Assembly: GCF_000142905.1 (NCBI RefSeq) | Contig: NW_013657666.1 | Coordinates: 447,368-511,367 of the forward strand | Length of the DNA: 64,000 nt | DNA from: Thecamonas trahens ATCC 50062 | Lineage: Eukaryota > Apusozoa > Apusomonadida > Apusomonadidae | Reading direction: 5' to 3' | In this document: positions 49,621-60,159 of the stretch, piece after piece | Layout of the letters: each line of letters starts with the position of its first letter | How positions within the stretch are numbered: position 1 is the stretch's first letter | Program-made: the position numbers and the translations under genes | The notes under the pieces: generated by a model | What the model saw: the letters and a program-made list of their open reading frames with translations, nothing else | What the model was told of the DNA's origin: nothing | Database searches by the model: none

Positions 49621-52600
49621 ATGAGCGGGCTCAGCGCAGACGACGAAGTTGAGTTTGTACTCCTTCGACATTCTCTGGTACTCTCTGCTTGCCAGTATGT
49701 ACCTCTCGTACTTGGACTGCCTACTACCCTTGCTGCCAGTCTCTCGTACCTTCCCCATTGGTCAAGTCTCGAGTGCTGGCTTCTCCTCGCTGCTGTCCTC
49801 CTCATCCAAGCTACAGTCCTCCTCGCTGGCTACTGGTCCGTTCCTCTCAAGGCTCGCTTGACGGCAAGGCGACTGGTGTGCAACGCAGAGTCACTCGCTT
49901 GGGCTGATTCGGTCCTCGCTCTGCCTACAAAGCTTCGTGGAAAGGCCCAGATCTTGGATCTGCGCAAGAGTGAGAATCGTCAAGGTCTGGACGCTACCTT
50001 TGTCGTCTTTCAGCAGCAAGTCTATCGCTTTGGCGAGCTTGATGGTGCTGGTCGCTTTGGTTTTGGTCGTCCAGAGCTTCCGATCGGCAAGCCGCGCGAG
50101 TTCTATGCCGCTGCACGCGGGTTGGAGTCGCCCGAGAGCCTCGCCGCGGCGCATGAGATGTACGGCGGCAACTCGTTCGACGTCCCGTCGCGGACGTTCA
50201 AGGACATGTACATCGAGCACGCGCTTGCGCCGTTCTTTGTCTTTCAGATCATGTGTGTCCTTCTCTGGCTCCTCGACGAGTACTGGCACTACGCCCTGCT
50301 CACGCTCGTCATGCTTCTGTTCCTCGAGGGTGTCATGGTCAAGCAGCGGCTGCGCAACCTGGCCGCCCTTGGCTCGATGTCGCCCGAGCCGTCAAAGGTC
50401 AATGTCCTCCGTGAGGGCACGTGGTCGTCAGTCTGGTCGACCACGCTGGTGCCCGGCGACATCATTGCTCTCGCCGGCCCACGCGGCCGCAACGAGGCCG
50501 ACCCGGGCGCCGTCCCCTGCGACGTCGTCCTCCTCTACGGCAAGGTCATTGTCAACGAGGCCATGCTCACCGGCGAGTCGGTCCCGCAGGCCAAGGAGCC
50601 GCTCCTTGAGGGCGGCGACGCCTGGCCGGCCGACCGTACCCTCTCGCTCGAGTCGGACAAGCTCCACATTGTGTTTGGTGGCACGACGGTGGTCCAGCAC
50701 TCAGAGCCGACCAGTGCCGTCCCATTCCGGTCCTTCCGCTCTGGCGCTGCCCTCGGCATGGTTGTCCGCACCGGCTTTGACACTGCCCAGGGCTCGCTCG
50801 TCCGCACCATTGTCTTTGCTGCCCAGCGCATGACCGCGGCTAACGCCGAGGCACTGGGCTTCATCTGCTTCCTCCTCGCGTTTGCCCTCCTCGCAGCGTG
50901 GCATGTGTGGACTACCGGCATCGAGCGGGCCATTCTCCCCAAGTCCAAGCTCCTGCTCGAGTGCATCCTGATTGTCACCTCGGTCGTGCCGCCCGAGCTC
51001 CCTATGGAGCTCTCGATGGCTGTCAACTCGTCCCTTGTCGCGCTCCAGTCCAAGGGCGTGTTTTGCACCGAACCGTTCCGCATTCCCTACGGCGGCAAGG
51101 TCGACGTCTGCTGCTTTGACAAGACCGGGACGCTCACCACCGAGGAGCTTGTGGTCCGTGGTGTCGCCGGCGTCGATGCCAACAACCCTGACCGCCTCGT
51201 CCGCGCCAGCTCTGCCCCGCCGGCCGCCGGCCTTGTCCTCGGCGCCTGCCACTCGCTTGTCGCCATGCGGGCCGAGGTCGTCGGCGACCCGATGGAGCGG
51301 GCCGCGCTCCACGCCTCGCGCTGGCACCTCACCTCGACCGGCGCCGAGATTGGCCGCGGCGGCATGAAGACCTCGGCCTTCCATGTTCGGGTCTTCCACT
51401 TTAGCTCGAGCCTCAAGCGCATGTCGGTCATTGCCAAGATCCAGCACGGCGGGATGGGCGCCAAGACGCCGATGGTGCTCACTAAGGGCGCACCCGAGGT
51501 CATCGCCAACTGCGTCGCTGACCTTCCGCACTGGTACTGGTCGGCGTACTCGGGCTGGGCCCGCAAGGGCGCCCGCGTCATCGCCCTCGCCACCCGGACG
51601 CTCACCGAGGCCGAGGCTGCCAAGCCGAGCGCCGTCCCGCGTGATGTTGCCGAGTCGAACCTCGAGTTTGCCGGCTTTCTGGTCATGAACTGTCCGCTCA
51701 AGGTCGACTCGCTCGCCTCTATCGACGAGCTGCACGAGTCGTCGCACCGGACCATGATGATCACCGGCGACGCGCTCCTGACTGGCATTTCGGTCGCCGA
51801 AAAGCTCGGCATGGCCACCCGCCAGGTCCTCACTCTTCTCGCCGACCCGGTGAGCGGCATGCCGACCGAGTGGATCGATCCCGAGCTCTCGATCCTACTC
51901 TCGACCTCTAGCGCGTCCGCCCGGCGTGTAGCCTCCGAGTTGTCGCTCACCCGTCTGCCAGTGGCAGCCTACACACCCGCCACTGTGGGCGAGCTTGTCT
52001 CGAGCTACGACGTGGCCCTTGACGGACCTGGCTTTGCCGCCCTCGCCGACCACGATCCCGCGCTTCTTGACGCGCTCCTTCCCTACGTCCGCGTCTTTGC
52101 GCGCGTCACCCCGCAGCAAAAGGAGCTGGTGCTGGCGACGCTGCGGCGGCTCGGCCTCACCACACTCATGTGCGGCGACGGGACCAATGATGTCGGCGCG
52201 CTCAAGCAGGCTCACGTCGGCGTAGCGCTGCTCAATGTGGACAACGGTGCGTCGCTCCGGGCCAAGATCCGGGCCGACGCTGGGCTTCCTGTCGAGCACG
52301 CTGCTGGAGATGATGATGACGACGACGAGAGCGAGGCTGCAGCGTCGTCAACGGGCGCGCGCAAGGCTGCTGAGCTCCGCAAGCGCAAGGCGGAGCGCGC
52401 AGGCCTCAGCGCCAAGGAGCTGGCGGCAGCGCGGCGCAAGGCGCGGGCCAAGGGCAAGGGCAAGAAAAACCGCTCCGGCGGTGCCGCGCCGCAGGGCTCG
52501 TTGGCGGCGGCCATGTCGTCCGAGCCGGTCATCAAGCTCGGCGATGCGTCGATTGCCTCGCCATTCACCTCCAAGTCGTCGTCGATCCACGCCATTTGCC

Positions 52601-53313
52601 TCGTCATCCAGCAGGGTCGGTGCACGCTCGTCACCACCCACCAGATGTACCGCATTCTTGCCCTCAACTGCCTGGTCAACGCCTACGCGCTCTCGGTCCT
52701 CTACCTCGATGGCGTCAAGTTTGGCGACTTGCAGATGACGCTCATGGGCATCCTGGTCGCGGTCTGCTTCCTCTTCATCTCGCGGTCCAAGCCGCTGCCG
52801 ACCCTCTCTGCCGCACGGCCGCAGCCGCGGGTCTTCACCGCCTACCTTCTCGTCTCGCTCCTCGGTCAGTTTGCGGTCCACCTCGGCGCGCTGATGTACC
52901 TCGTCGCCGCTGCCAAGGACGCCATCGGCCTCGGGCCGAACGAAGTCGTCTCGGCCGATCTCGAGGCCGACTTTGAGCCCAACGTCGTCAACAACGTCGT
53001 CTTTATCCTCTCGGCATGGATGCAGACCGCCAACTTTGCCATCAATTACCGCGGGCACCCGTTCATGGAGGGTCTCCGTGAGAACAAGATCCTCATCTAC
53101 ATTCTTGCCACCATGGCCTCGCTCCTCATCCTCCTTGCGCTCGGCGTCATCCCGCCGCTTGCCTACCTTGCCGAGCTCGCACCGTGGCCCTCGTTTTCCT
53201 TCCAGCTCCTCGTCGTCGCCACGCTCGTCGCCGATGCCATCGGTGCCCTCGCCATGGAGCACATTGCCTCGGTCCTCTTCAACCGTGCCGAGCCGCGGCT
53301 TCCTGTCCAGTAG
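49621..53313 (+). CDS. ATP13A1: P5A-type ATPase (ATP13A1/Spf1), ER transmembrane helix dislocase
   Basis: 1,230 residues in one frame. Motifs in order: RATAPFFVFQ-like EHALAPFFVFQIMCVLLWLL; GDIIALAG; NEAMLTGESVPQ (actuator TGES, near residue 318); SVVPPELPMELS in M4, diagnostic for P5A; CTEPFRIPYGGKVDVCCFDK; DKTGTLT with the phosphorylated Asp at about residue 500; FSSSLKRMSVIA; CGDGTNDVGALKQAHVGVAL near 853; KLGDASIASPFTSK; INYRGHPFMEGL. A highly charged insert (about 895-955) contains DDDDDESE and Lys/Arg runs. P5A pumps remove mistargeted tail-anchored and mitochondrial helices from the ER membrane. All catalytic residues are present. The length matches the family (about 1,200). Confidence 0.97.
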   Translation: MSGLSADDEVEFVLLRHSLVLSACQYVPLVLGLPTTLAASLSYLPHWSSLECWLLLAAVLLIQATVLLAGYWSVPLKARLTARRLVCNAESLAWADSVLALPTKLRGKAQILDLRKSENRQGLDATFVVFQQQVYRFGELDGAGRFGFGRPELPIGKPREFYAAARGLESPESLAAAHEMYGGNSFDVPSRTFKDMYIEHALAPFFVFQIMCVLLWLLDEYWHYALLTLVMLLFLEGVMVKQRLRNLAALGSMSPEPSKVNVLREGTWSSVWSTTLVPGDIIALAGPRGRNEADPGAVPCDVVLLYGKVIVNEAMLTGESVPQAKEPLLEGGDAWPADRTLSLESDKLHIVFGGTTVVQHSEPTSAVPFRSFRSGAALGMVVRTGFDTAQGSLVRTIVFAAQRMTAANAEALGFICFLLAFALLAAWHVWTTGIERAILPKSKLLLECILIVTSVVPPELPMELSMAVNSSLVALQSKGVFCTEPFRIPYGGKVDVCCFDKTGTLTTEELVVRGVAGVDANNPDRLVRASSAPPAAGLVLGACHSLVAMRAEVVGDPMERAALHASRWHLTSTGAEIGRGGMKTSAFHVRVFHFSSSLKRMSVIAKIQHGGMGAKTPMVLTKGAPEVIANCVADLPHWYWSAYSGWARKGARVIALATRTLTEAEAAKPSAVPRDVAESNLEFAGFLVMNCPLKVDSLASIDELHESSHRTMMITGDALLTGISVAEKLGMATRQVLTLLADPVSGMPTEWIDPELSILLSTSSASARRVASELSLTRLPVAAYTPATVGELVSSYDVALDGPGFAALADHDPALLDALLPYVRVFARVTPQQKELVLATLRRLGLTTLMCGDGTNDVGALKQAHVGVALLNVDNGASLRAKIRADAGLPVEHAAGDDDDDDESEAAASSTGARKAAELRKRKAERAGLSAKELAAARRKARAKGKGKKNRSGGAAPQGSLAAAMSSEPVIKLGDASIASPFTSKSSSIHAICLVIQQGRCTLVTTHQMYRILALNCLVNAYALSVLYLDGVKFGDLQMTLMGILVAVCFLFISRSKPLPTLSAARPQPRVFTAYLLVSLLGQFAVHLGALMYLVAAAKDAIGLGPNEVVSADLEADFEPNVVNNVVFILSAWMQTANFAINYRGHPFMEGLRENKILIYILATMASLLILLALGVIPPLAYLAELAPWPSFSFQLLVVATLVADAIGALAMEHIASVLFNRAEPRLPVQ

Positions 53314-53394
53314 TTGAGCCTGTAAAGCAGACCACCCGCCTGTATGCACTCGTACCATTAATCGTAGCAGCCATCGTTTCATTTATCGTTCGCC

Positions 53395-56300
53395 ATGGTT
53401 GAATTTATGGTTCGCCTCTACCCTTGCTGCAGCGAGCGTTGCAGCAAACGTTCCTTTATCGTTGGCCCCGGTTCGAACTCGGTTCGTTCACCACTTCGCG
53501 CCAACCGCGGAGGAGACGTCGGGCAAGAGGCACGGCTGGGAGGGACGACCATGCGGAGAACTGCGCTCCATGTCCGCCTCAGCGACTTTCGTGGTCACTC
53601 GCTACATTGGATGGATGCACATAATCACCTGGCCGACCCATACCTTCAGGTCGCCTTTGGTGTCCCCACCCGTCCTGGCCGACCGCTCGCTGGTGACAAT
53701 GGCAGCAATGGCGCCAGCGACGCCAAGAACCTCGCCGGTGACAGCCATGGCACCTCTGCGACAGTCGAACCTCAGAATCATATCCAAGCTCTCCATGGTG
53801 AAAGCTCCCGCTCTGGTGCCTTGATCAGCTCCCGTTCGGGTGCCTCTCTCAGCGCTCGTCCTGGATCACTGGGAACCGTCATTCCCAAGCATCGTGTTGT
53901 GCTCGAGGGTGATAGCGGCCCGCCCGTGGCCTTGCTCCAGACAGAGCCCATCTTTGAAGAGCTCGATCCGGTGTGGCCAGACTCTGCAGAGTTTGAGTTT
54001 GAGTTCTCCCACATCGACGAGTTGGCTAACGCGTACATGGTCCTCATCTGCTACGACATGGACTTTCAAGCCGAGCACGAGGAGATCGGACATGCCCGCC
54101 TCTCGCTCCTCGATCTAGCCACAGGCGCCCCAAATCGCCTGGTTCAACTCAGGCTCCGCCATGCTGATCGCGGTCGCATCTCGTTCAACTGCGTCATCCA
54201 GGAGCTCTGCCCCGTCGAGCTGAGCCTCTCTACCGTCCGCCTCGACCGCGCTTCGGCCGAGGCCGCCCTCGTCGACCTCGAGGGTGCGTTTCTCGAGCTC
54301 GACCTTGCTGGCGAGACCATGACCACCGAACCGTGCCTCTTTCACCAGCTTCCGTCATGGGACGCGCGCATGTTTGGCGAGCCGCTGGTCAAGACGCTGA
54401 CGCTGGAGAAGATCCGCGCGCTCACGCTCTCGTTCCGGCTCTGCATGCTCGGCCACGGTGACCGCAAGGTCTGCATCGCCAGCATCGACTTTGACGTTTC
54501 TAGTCTCTTGGACAGCATCGACGTGGCTGCCGCCGAGGCTGAACTGGCTTCAGGCACCGCACCACTGGCACTGGCGCTCCCGTTCTCCCGCGAGCTCGTC
54601 CTCAACGTTGGCACACCCATCGGCCCTTTCAGCGGCTCGCTGCACCTGACCAACTATCCACGGCTCCGGCAGGCGCCGCACGACATGGAGCGCGCCGCTG
54701 CGCTCCAGCGGCGCATTGCCGCCCACGCCGAGGTCAATCCCTACGCCGACGCTGCAGCTGAGCTTGCCTTTCTGGCGCAGCCAAGTGCGCCGGCGAGTAC
54801 GTTTGTGACCCAGAGCCACGAGGCTGACGCCAACAGCGGAGACAAGGCCGAGGCTGAGGGTGATGATGGTACGGGAGCGGAAATTGACATCATGACTATT
54901 GCTCCTGACCCTGCGTCCGAGTCTGGCGAGGAGTCGGACGAGTCGGAGGATGCCGGCGGCGAGGGTTACGGTTATGACGGGCCGAACGCTGCTGTGGCTG
55001 CTGTAGTCTCTGCGCTTGACACGGGTGCGATCGAGCCAGTTTTGGAGGCGATGGATCAGCTGCGCGGCATGTTTCATGCTACGTCGGCTGTCAACGAGGA
55101 CGAGTCGGGCTCTGACGAGCCGTTTGCAGCCGTTGCTGCCCAACTCGAGGGCCCGCCGCCGGTCCTGCTTGCTCTTCACTACGTATCAAGCAAGCCCGCG
55201 CTGGCGAGCCTCATCGAACCGCTGGTGGAAAAGGCAGGCTTTGACTTGGAGACGGTCTCGGTTGCCGGCCTCGCGCCGCTAGACGTAGCGGTCCGGAGCC
55301 AGGCGTACGAGTGCATGACGGCGTTGCTCAAACTCCTTGCGCGCCGGTCTGTCAAGCGGCAGCAAGTTGCGCGTGAGCGAGCAATTGAGCTGGTGCGCGC
55401 AGAGCGCGAGGCGCGGGCAGCCGAAGCCAAGAAGCTCGGCGGGAGCAGTACAGGAGCAACAAGTCGGCGCAAGACAACGCGCGGCCGCGGCAAGGGACGT
55501 GGTCGTGCGCGCGTTCGCGGACGGGGTCGCGGGCGGAGTAGCGGGCGGCGTGGCGGTCGTGATGGCGAGCGACGGGCGGTCGGCCGCGGATCGTCAGCGC
55601 TCAACACTTCGCTCACCTCGTTGGAGAGCTTCAGCTCGGGCAGTGTCCCGGTGGTCAATCCAAACTACATCGAGGTAGAGAGCAATGCCTTTGCGGCGCG
55701 AGTGGAGACGCTGTTCTCTGTCTGTCGAGTGCCCAACTACCGGTATGCAGAACCGCTGATCCGGTACTACGGACATGCGCTTGCCAGCGCGCGCGACGAG
55801 AACGGCAACACGGCACTGCACCTGGTTGCTGCGGTGAAAGAGGGTGATGAGAACTCTATTGTTGCACGTGATGTACTGTCCATCACGCGCGACCTCATTG
55901 CGGCCGGCGCTCCGCTTGATGCACAGCGCGCCGATGGGGCGACACCGCTCTCTCTCACGCTCGCTGTCGGCTCGTTTGGTATGGCGCAGATGTTGCTCGA
56001 GGCAGGGGCAGACGTGAATCTGGCGGATGCCAAGGGCCAGACTGCGCTCATCATTGCGGTCCAGATGGGGCTGGACGACATGATCGAGAACTTGCTTGCG
56101 CACAACGCGGACCCCAACGTGTGCAACACGACAAGCCAATCCGCACTCCACATTGCGGCGGCGTTCAACAAGTACTCGGCCATACCGCGGCTGCTCAATG
56201 CAACCAAGTATGGTGCAAACCAGGACGCGTACGCTATGCGGCTCGACGCCGATGGGCGGACGGCGCTGCATGTGGCGGCGCTAATGGGTCAGCTCGACGC

Positions 56301-57048
56301 GCTGGAGCAGTTGCTCAAGTATCCCGCGGTCGACATCTCAGCGCGCGACGCCAACGGACTGACTGCGCTTGAGCTGGCCAAGTCGGACGATGTGCGGCGC
56401 GAGTTGCAGGCGCACGGTGCGACCAAAGAGAACGACGCCGCGCTGTTAGCGGCGGCCGATACCGGCGACCTGGCAACAGTTCAGCGACTGGTCCAGCCGA
56501 TCGGGGAGGACTCGTCGCTGCAGCTCGCGTTTGCCGACGCTACCCATTCGGTCACAGCTCTGACCGCCATGCACTATGCGGCACGGCGCGGACACACCGA
56601 TGTGATGCAGGCGCTGCTGGAGGCCGGCGCCAACGCCAATGCCGTCTTTAACCTCATGGGTTGGACGGCGCTGTACGCGGCGGCCTACCATGGGCGGGAG
56701 GCCGCGGTCCAGCTGCTGCTCGAGGCTGGGGCTGATCCGCAGACCTGCGACCTCGATGGGATGACACCACTCCATGCAGCGGCGGGCAAGGGCCATCTCT
56801 TAGTCGTCACCACGCTCCTTGGCGCAGGTGCCGACGTCGAGGGGCGGACCCACGCCGGATGGACGCCGCTGCATGTGGCGGCGTACAACGGCAAGCTTGA
56901 TATCATCCGGGCGCTGCTTGAGTCTGGTGCCGAGCCGGGCGCCATTGCCGATCTTGGGCGCTCTCCACTGGACTATGCTGCTAACGCCCAGGTAGCCGAG
57001 CTGCTGCGTAGTGCCTTGCGGTCGCCGATGCCGTCTCCTCGGGTGTAG
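53395..57048 (+). CDS. C2-domain and ankyrin-repeat protein
   Basis: 1,217 residues from the ATG at 53395; the ATG at 53551 (MRRTALHVRLSDFRG) would start just before the C2 domain and may be the real one. The C2-like domain (about residues 57-230) is interrupted by a Ser/Gly-rich insert: LHVRLSDFRGHSLHWMD, DPYLQVAFG, then ELDPVWPDSAEFEFEF and IGHARLSLLDLA. Residues about 250-420 look like a second C2-like beta domain (LELDLAGETM...LTLSFRLCMLGHGDRKVCIA). Then come an acidic stretch and a basic GRGKGRGRARVRGRGRG segment (about 690-715). Residues about 800-1,205 are around ten ankyrin repeats (GNTALHLVAAV, GRTALHVAALMG, GMTPLHAAAGKGH). It is probably a membrane-linked scaffold; partners are unknown. 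Confidence 0.8.
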   Translation: MVEFMVRLYPCCSERCSKRSFIVGPGSNSVRSPLRANRGGDVGQEARLGGTTMRRTALHVRLSDFRGHSLHWMDAHNHLADPYLQVAFGVPTRPGRPLAGDNGSNGASDAKNLAGDSHGTSATVEPQNHIQALHGESSRSGALISSRSGASLSARPGSLGTVIPKHRVVLEGDSGPPVALLQTEPIFEELDPVWPDSAEFEFEFSHIDELANAYMVLICYDMDFQAEHEEIGHARLSLLDLATGAPNRLVQLRLRHADRGRISFNCVIQELCPVELSLSTVRLDRASAEAALVDLEGAFLELDLAGETMTTEPCLFHQLPSWDARMFGEPLVKTLTLEKIRALTLSFRLCMLGHGDRKVCIASIDFDVSSLLDSIDVAAAEAELASGTAPLALALPFSRELVLNVGTPIGPFSGSLHLTNYPRLRQAPHDMERAAALQRRIAAHAEVNPYADAAAELAFLAQPSAPASTFVTQSHEADANSGDKAEAEGDDGTGAEIDIMTIAPDPASESGEESDESEDAGGEGYGYDGPNAAVAAVVSALDTGAIEPVLEAMDQLRGMFHATSAVNEDESGSDEPFAAVAAQLEGPPPVLLALHYVSSKPALASLIEPLVEKAGFDLETVSVAGLAPLDVAVRSQAYECMTALLKLLARRSVKRQQVARERAIELVRAEREARAAEAKKLGGSSTGATSRRKTTRGRGKGRGRARVRGRGRGRSSGRRGGRDGERRAVGRGSSALNTSLTSLESFSSGSVPVVNPNYIEVESNAFAARVETLFSVCRVPNYRYAEPLIRYYGHALASARDENGNTALHLVAAVKEGDENSIVARDVLSITRDLIAAGAPLDAQRADGATPLSLTLAVGSFGMAQMLLEAGADVNLADAKGQTALIIAVQMGLDDMIENLLAHNADPNVCNTTSQSALHIAAAFNKYSAIPRLLNATKYGANQDAYAMRLDADGRTALHVAALMGQLDALEQLLKYPAVDISARDANGLTALELAKSDDVRRELQAHGATKENDAALLAAADTGDLATVQRLVQPIGEDSSLQLAFADATHSVTALTAMHYAARRGHTDVMQALLEAGANANAVFNLMGWTALYAAAYHGREAAVQLLLEAGADPQTCDLDGMTPLHAAAGKGHLLVVTTLLGAGADVEGRTHAGWTPLHVAAYNGKLDIIRALLESGAEPGAIADLGRSPLDYAANAQVAELLRSALRSPMPSPRV

Positions 57049-57301
57049 GATGTAGCCACCGATGGGGTTTTCCTGTGTGTCTGCAAGAAAAAAGCACCTC
57101 CCATTCCCCACCGGCATCAAATCGGGCGACGATGCTTGCTGTTGCTTCATGCCCACCGTCGCGACAGTAAAAAATTGAGAGTTGCCGTGTGCTCGGCGGC
57201 CGTGTGCCCGGTCGGGTGGCCATCGCCCGGCGGCCGTCGCCCGGCGGCCGGCACTCGACCACGACCGCCTGCGGCCGGCGCCACACACGACTCTAAACGA
57301 C

Positions 57302-59365
57302 ATGTCGGCCAAGCCAAGCCGACGCATACGACGACGAGTGCATGGAGTTCCAAGGAGTAGCAGCAAGATACCAAGTGTGACGCCAAAGGCGTCGACGACG
57401 CCGACATTTACCTGTAGCAGTAGTCCAAGCAGTCCGCGAGGTCATGACGATGATGATGACGACGATGATGATGATGATCACGATCACGATCACGATCACG
57501 ATCACGATCACAATGATGATGATGATGATGATCACGATCACGATCACGATCATGATGATGATCATGATGACAATGACAATGATGATGACAATGATGACAA
57601 TGATGATGACAATGATGATGATGATCCTGTCTCGGACCTCCTCTCCTCCGCTCTTGGTGCCTGGACCCCGTCTGATAATGGCTTCTCGCTCATCCGCTTG
57701 TCATGGACACCGTCTATGCCTCGCTCTGGCGGCTCTCATCTCGGACCTGGTGGGGATGGTGGAGACGGTGAGGGCGAGGATCGTGATCGATTGCGGTTGA
57801 TTGCAGGGAGGGACGTGGTCCTGGGCTCGGATAGCTCGGCGGCTGTGGCCGGTGCAATGCCCCTGGACGGCATCGCGGACGGCGTGGCGACGACGGCTCC
57901 CACGTCTGCCGGGACTGCAGACGTGAGATGGCTGGCCTCCCTCCACGGACCGTCGCTTGTGAGCCTGGTTGTGGCGCTGCTGACCGAGGCCTCAGTTGTC
58001 GTGTGCTCGGCGTCGCCTGTCGTTGCTTCGCGGACGCCCGCGCTGTTGCGGACGCTGCTAGCACCGTTTGTCTGGCCGCACGCCTTTGCGTCGCTTGTTC
58101 CGCGCCGCGCCCTGCTGCAGCTCGCCGATGGCTCTGCGCCGTTTCTGCTTGGCCTGCATGCATCCAATGAGGAGGCTGCCGCGCTTGGCGCAACGATGGC
58201 GCGCACGCCGGGCGTCCTTGTCTACGACGCTGACCTTGATCTCGTGTACGGTGCCTGTCCGCACCCGCGCTTTCCGCAGACGGTCCTGCTGGTGATGGAG
58301 GATGCAGCGGCTACCACACTCCGCAGCCTGCGCTTTGCCGAGCTCGCCGACAGGCAGCCGACCGAGGCCGTCGCTGCTTCCGCTCTTGCCGCGGCTCTCG
58401 CCCCGCATCTGGCCTGGACCGTCGACGGCATCAATGACTTTCTTGGCGGCGATGCGGGCTCGTCGACGGCCAGTCCAGATCCGTATGCGCGAGTCTTTGA
58501 CGTTGGCGGCTGGGTGGCGGCGCGTTGTGGCACGGCCAACGATGCCCAGTGCAGCGCCAAAGCGGCGTTTCTGGCGGTCCTTGCTGAGACCGAGGCCTTC
58601 CGTGCACACGTGGTCGACGTGGCGGCACGGGCCAGGCTGCTGGCGAGCCTTCCGCCGGCGCGCACGCTCTATGTCCTCAACACCATTCCCAAGGAGTCTC
58701 TGGCTGGAGCATCCGAGGACTCGGGATGGGTCGACTTTGGCGCACCAGATCTCGGAACGCTCTCGGAGATGCTGCTGGCCCGGATCGCGGCGTTGGTTGA
58801 GCCGGCCGGCGGCGTCGAGGTGAGCGCGGAAAAGGCGGCAGAGATCCGAGTCCTCCCGACGTACCGCTCGTTTGTACTGGCGACGCTCAAGCTGCGGTCT
58901 GTGGCGCTACACGCTGCGTCGCGGCTCGAGATCATGGTCCTTGCGCTCAATTTGTTCAACACGCTCGCACTCCACGCCGCGGTTGAGTTTGCAGGCAACG
59001 AGCTGGTGACGCCCGGCGAGGTGGCGCGATTTGTGTGCTACGACGTTGGTGGCCTGCACCTCTCGATGCATGCGCTCGAGCATGGCATCCTGCGATCGAG
59101 CGGCGGACATGGGACGCCGCTGGCGGCGGCGCCGTGGATGATGGCTGCAGGACGGCCGCTGGTCGCGCTGCCGGGCTCTGAGCTCTTTGACGTCCTCACG
59201 CTGCGATCGGCGGTGCCTGGCCTCGGCGCGGCGCTGCAGCGACGCGGTCGGACGGTTCGGACCGCACTCACGGTCTTTACCGTCGACCGAGTGTCAAGCC
59301 AGCTGCGGCGACTTGCTCAGGCATTGCGGCGCGGGCGGCGGCGAAGCACGGTTGGCGGAGTGTAA
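57302..59365 (+). CDS. DENN-domain protein with an acidic/His tract
   Basis: 687 residues from the ATG at 57302. Residues about 47-113 are a pure Asp/His/Asn tract encoded by GATGAC and CACGAT repeats. Residues about 205-330 are a clear central DENN domain: SLVSLVVALLTEASVVVCSA, then LLAPFVWPHAFASLVP and FLLGLHASNEEA, ending GVLVYDADLDLVY, as in cDENN (ExIVxLxxALLxExxVxxxS...P..WxHxxIPxLP...FLxGxxS). A helical C-terminal half may be dDENN. DENN proteins are mostly Rab GEFs. The upstream uDENN lobe is not obvious: it is either lost or very divergent. The Asp/His tract could bind metal or simply be repeat expansion. Confidence 0.82.
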   Translation: MSAKPSRRIRRRVHGVPRSSSKIPSVTPKASTTPTFTCSSSPSSPRGHDDDDDDDDDDDHDHDHDHDHDHNDDDDDDHDHDHDHDDDHDDNDNDDDNDDNDDDNDDDDPVSDLLSSALGAWTPSDNGFSLIRLSWTPSMPRSGGSHLGPGGDGGDGEGEDRDRLRLIAGRDVVLGSDSSAAVAGAMPLDGIADGVATTAPTSAGTADVRWLASLHGPSLVSLVVALLTEASVVVCSASPVVASRTPALLRTLLAPFVWPHAFASLVPRRALLQLADGSAPFLLGLHASNEEAAALGATMARTPGVLVYDADLDLVYGACPHPRFPQTVLLVMEDAAATTLRSLRFAELADRQPTEAVAASALAAALAPHLAWTVDGINDFLGGDAGSSTASPDPYARVFDVGGWVAARCGTANDAQCSAKAAFLAVLAETEAFRAHVVDVAARARLLASLPPARTLYVLNTIPKESLAGASEDSGWVDFGAPDLGTLSEMLLARIAALVEPAGGVEVSAEKAAEIRVLPTYRSFVLATLKLRSVALHAASRLEIMVLALNLFNTLALHAAVEFAGNELVTPGEVARFVCYDVGGLHLSMHALEHGILRSSGGHGTPLAAAPWMMAAGRPLVALPGSELFDVLTLRSAVPGLGAALQRRGRTVRTALTVFTVDRVSSQLRRLAQALRRGRRRSTVGGV
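57440..57625 (+). repeat. Coding GATGAT/CACGAT simple repeat
   Basis: Alternating runs of GATGATGAC and GATCACGATCAC in the 5' part of the DENN gene, encoding Asp, His and Asn only. Confidence 0.92.
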
Positions 59366-59412
59366 AAGGCTGTGCACGTTTACGAGCGCGATCCACCAGC
59401 GGGGAGGAGAGG

Positions 59413-60159
59413 TTAAGCGAGCGAGTCGATGAGCGCACCGCGCATCTCCTCGATCATGGACGACGGGGCAGTGCCCTGGAGCTTGAAGATGTCGTCGATG
59501 ACGGAGATCTCAGGAGCGGTGGTGTCGATGCCGGCAAAGGCAATCCAGTCGTTGACGACGACGCCGGCGCCGATCATGTCGGAACCGCGGTTGACGGTAC
59601 CGGCGGTGATGGGAACCTGGAAGAGCGAGGCGAGCTGGTCCATCTCCTCAACGGTGACGTGCGGGTGGACAAGACCACCGTTGTTGGAAAAGGTGGCGTA
59701 GGTGCCGACGAGGGCCGAGCCGGCGACGGTCTCCCGGAAGATGTCGACGCCAAGGACGTCATGGATGATCTCCTCGGTCTCGCGATCCATCTCGGGGTGA
59801 ACGAGAGCAACATAATCGTTGCAGGCGACACAGTTACCCAGAGCCGAGAGACGCTCCTCAACGCGCTGGACGACGACCTTGTCAGGAAGGGAGTTCCTCA
59901 GATGCTGAAGCTCTTGATCGGTAGTGGTGGAGGGAACGAGCAGACCACGCGAGTTGCCGACAGCCAGCGAGCCAAGAACTCTGCAACCAGCGATGGAAGC
60001 ATGGATGACAGGCACTTCAGGCTCTGTATCCACAAGCTCAGCCTCAAAGGTGGAGTAAAAGTTCTCTGATCCTCCGATGGGCACCACACAGTACGAGTTT
60101 GTGAGAATGGAGAAGACGCCCACGTCCGACGAGTTTTCAAACTGAGTACGAATGGCCAT
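59413..60159 (-). CDS. EIF6: Eukaryotic translation initiation factor 6
   Basis: 248 residues (245 in man). It binds the 60S subunit and blocks premature joining with 40S; it also acts in nucleolar 60S biogenesis. Conserved blocks: [95 protein letters not shown], ending in DIFKLQ plus a short tail. It occupies one frame with no intron. The stop is 48 bp from the convergent DENN gene. Confidence 0.97.
   Translation of the reverse strand: MAIRTQFENSSDVGVFSILTNSYCVVPIGGSENFYSTFEAELVDTEPEVPVIHASIAGCRVLGSLAVGNSRGLLVPSTTTDQELQHLRNSLPDKVVVQRVEERLSALGNCVACNDYVALVHPEMDRETEEIIHDVLGVDIFRETVAGSALVGTYATFSNNGGLVHPHVTVEEMDQLASLFQVPITAGTVNRGSDMIGAGVVVNDWIAFAGIDTTAPEISVIDDIFKLQGTAPSSMIEEMRGALIDSLA

Noticed and set aside
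53460-53480. GGTTCGAAC resembling a tRNA T-loop
   Set aside because: No acceptor stem, D-arm or anticodon arm can be drawn around it.
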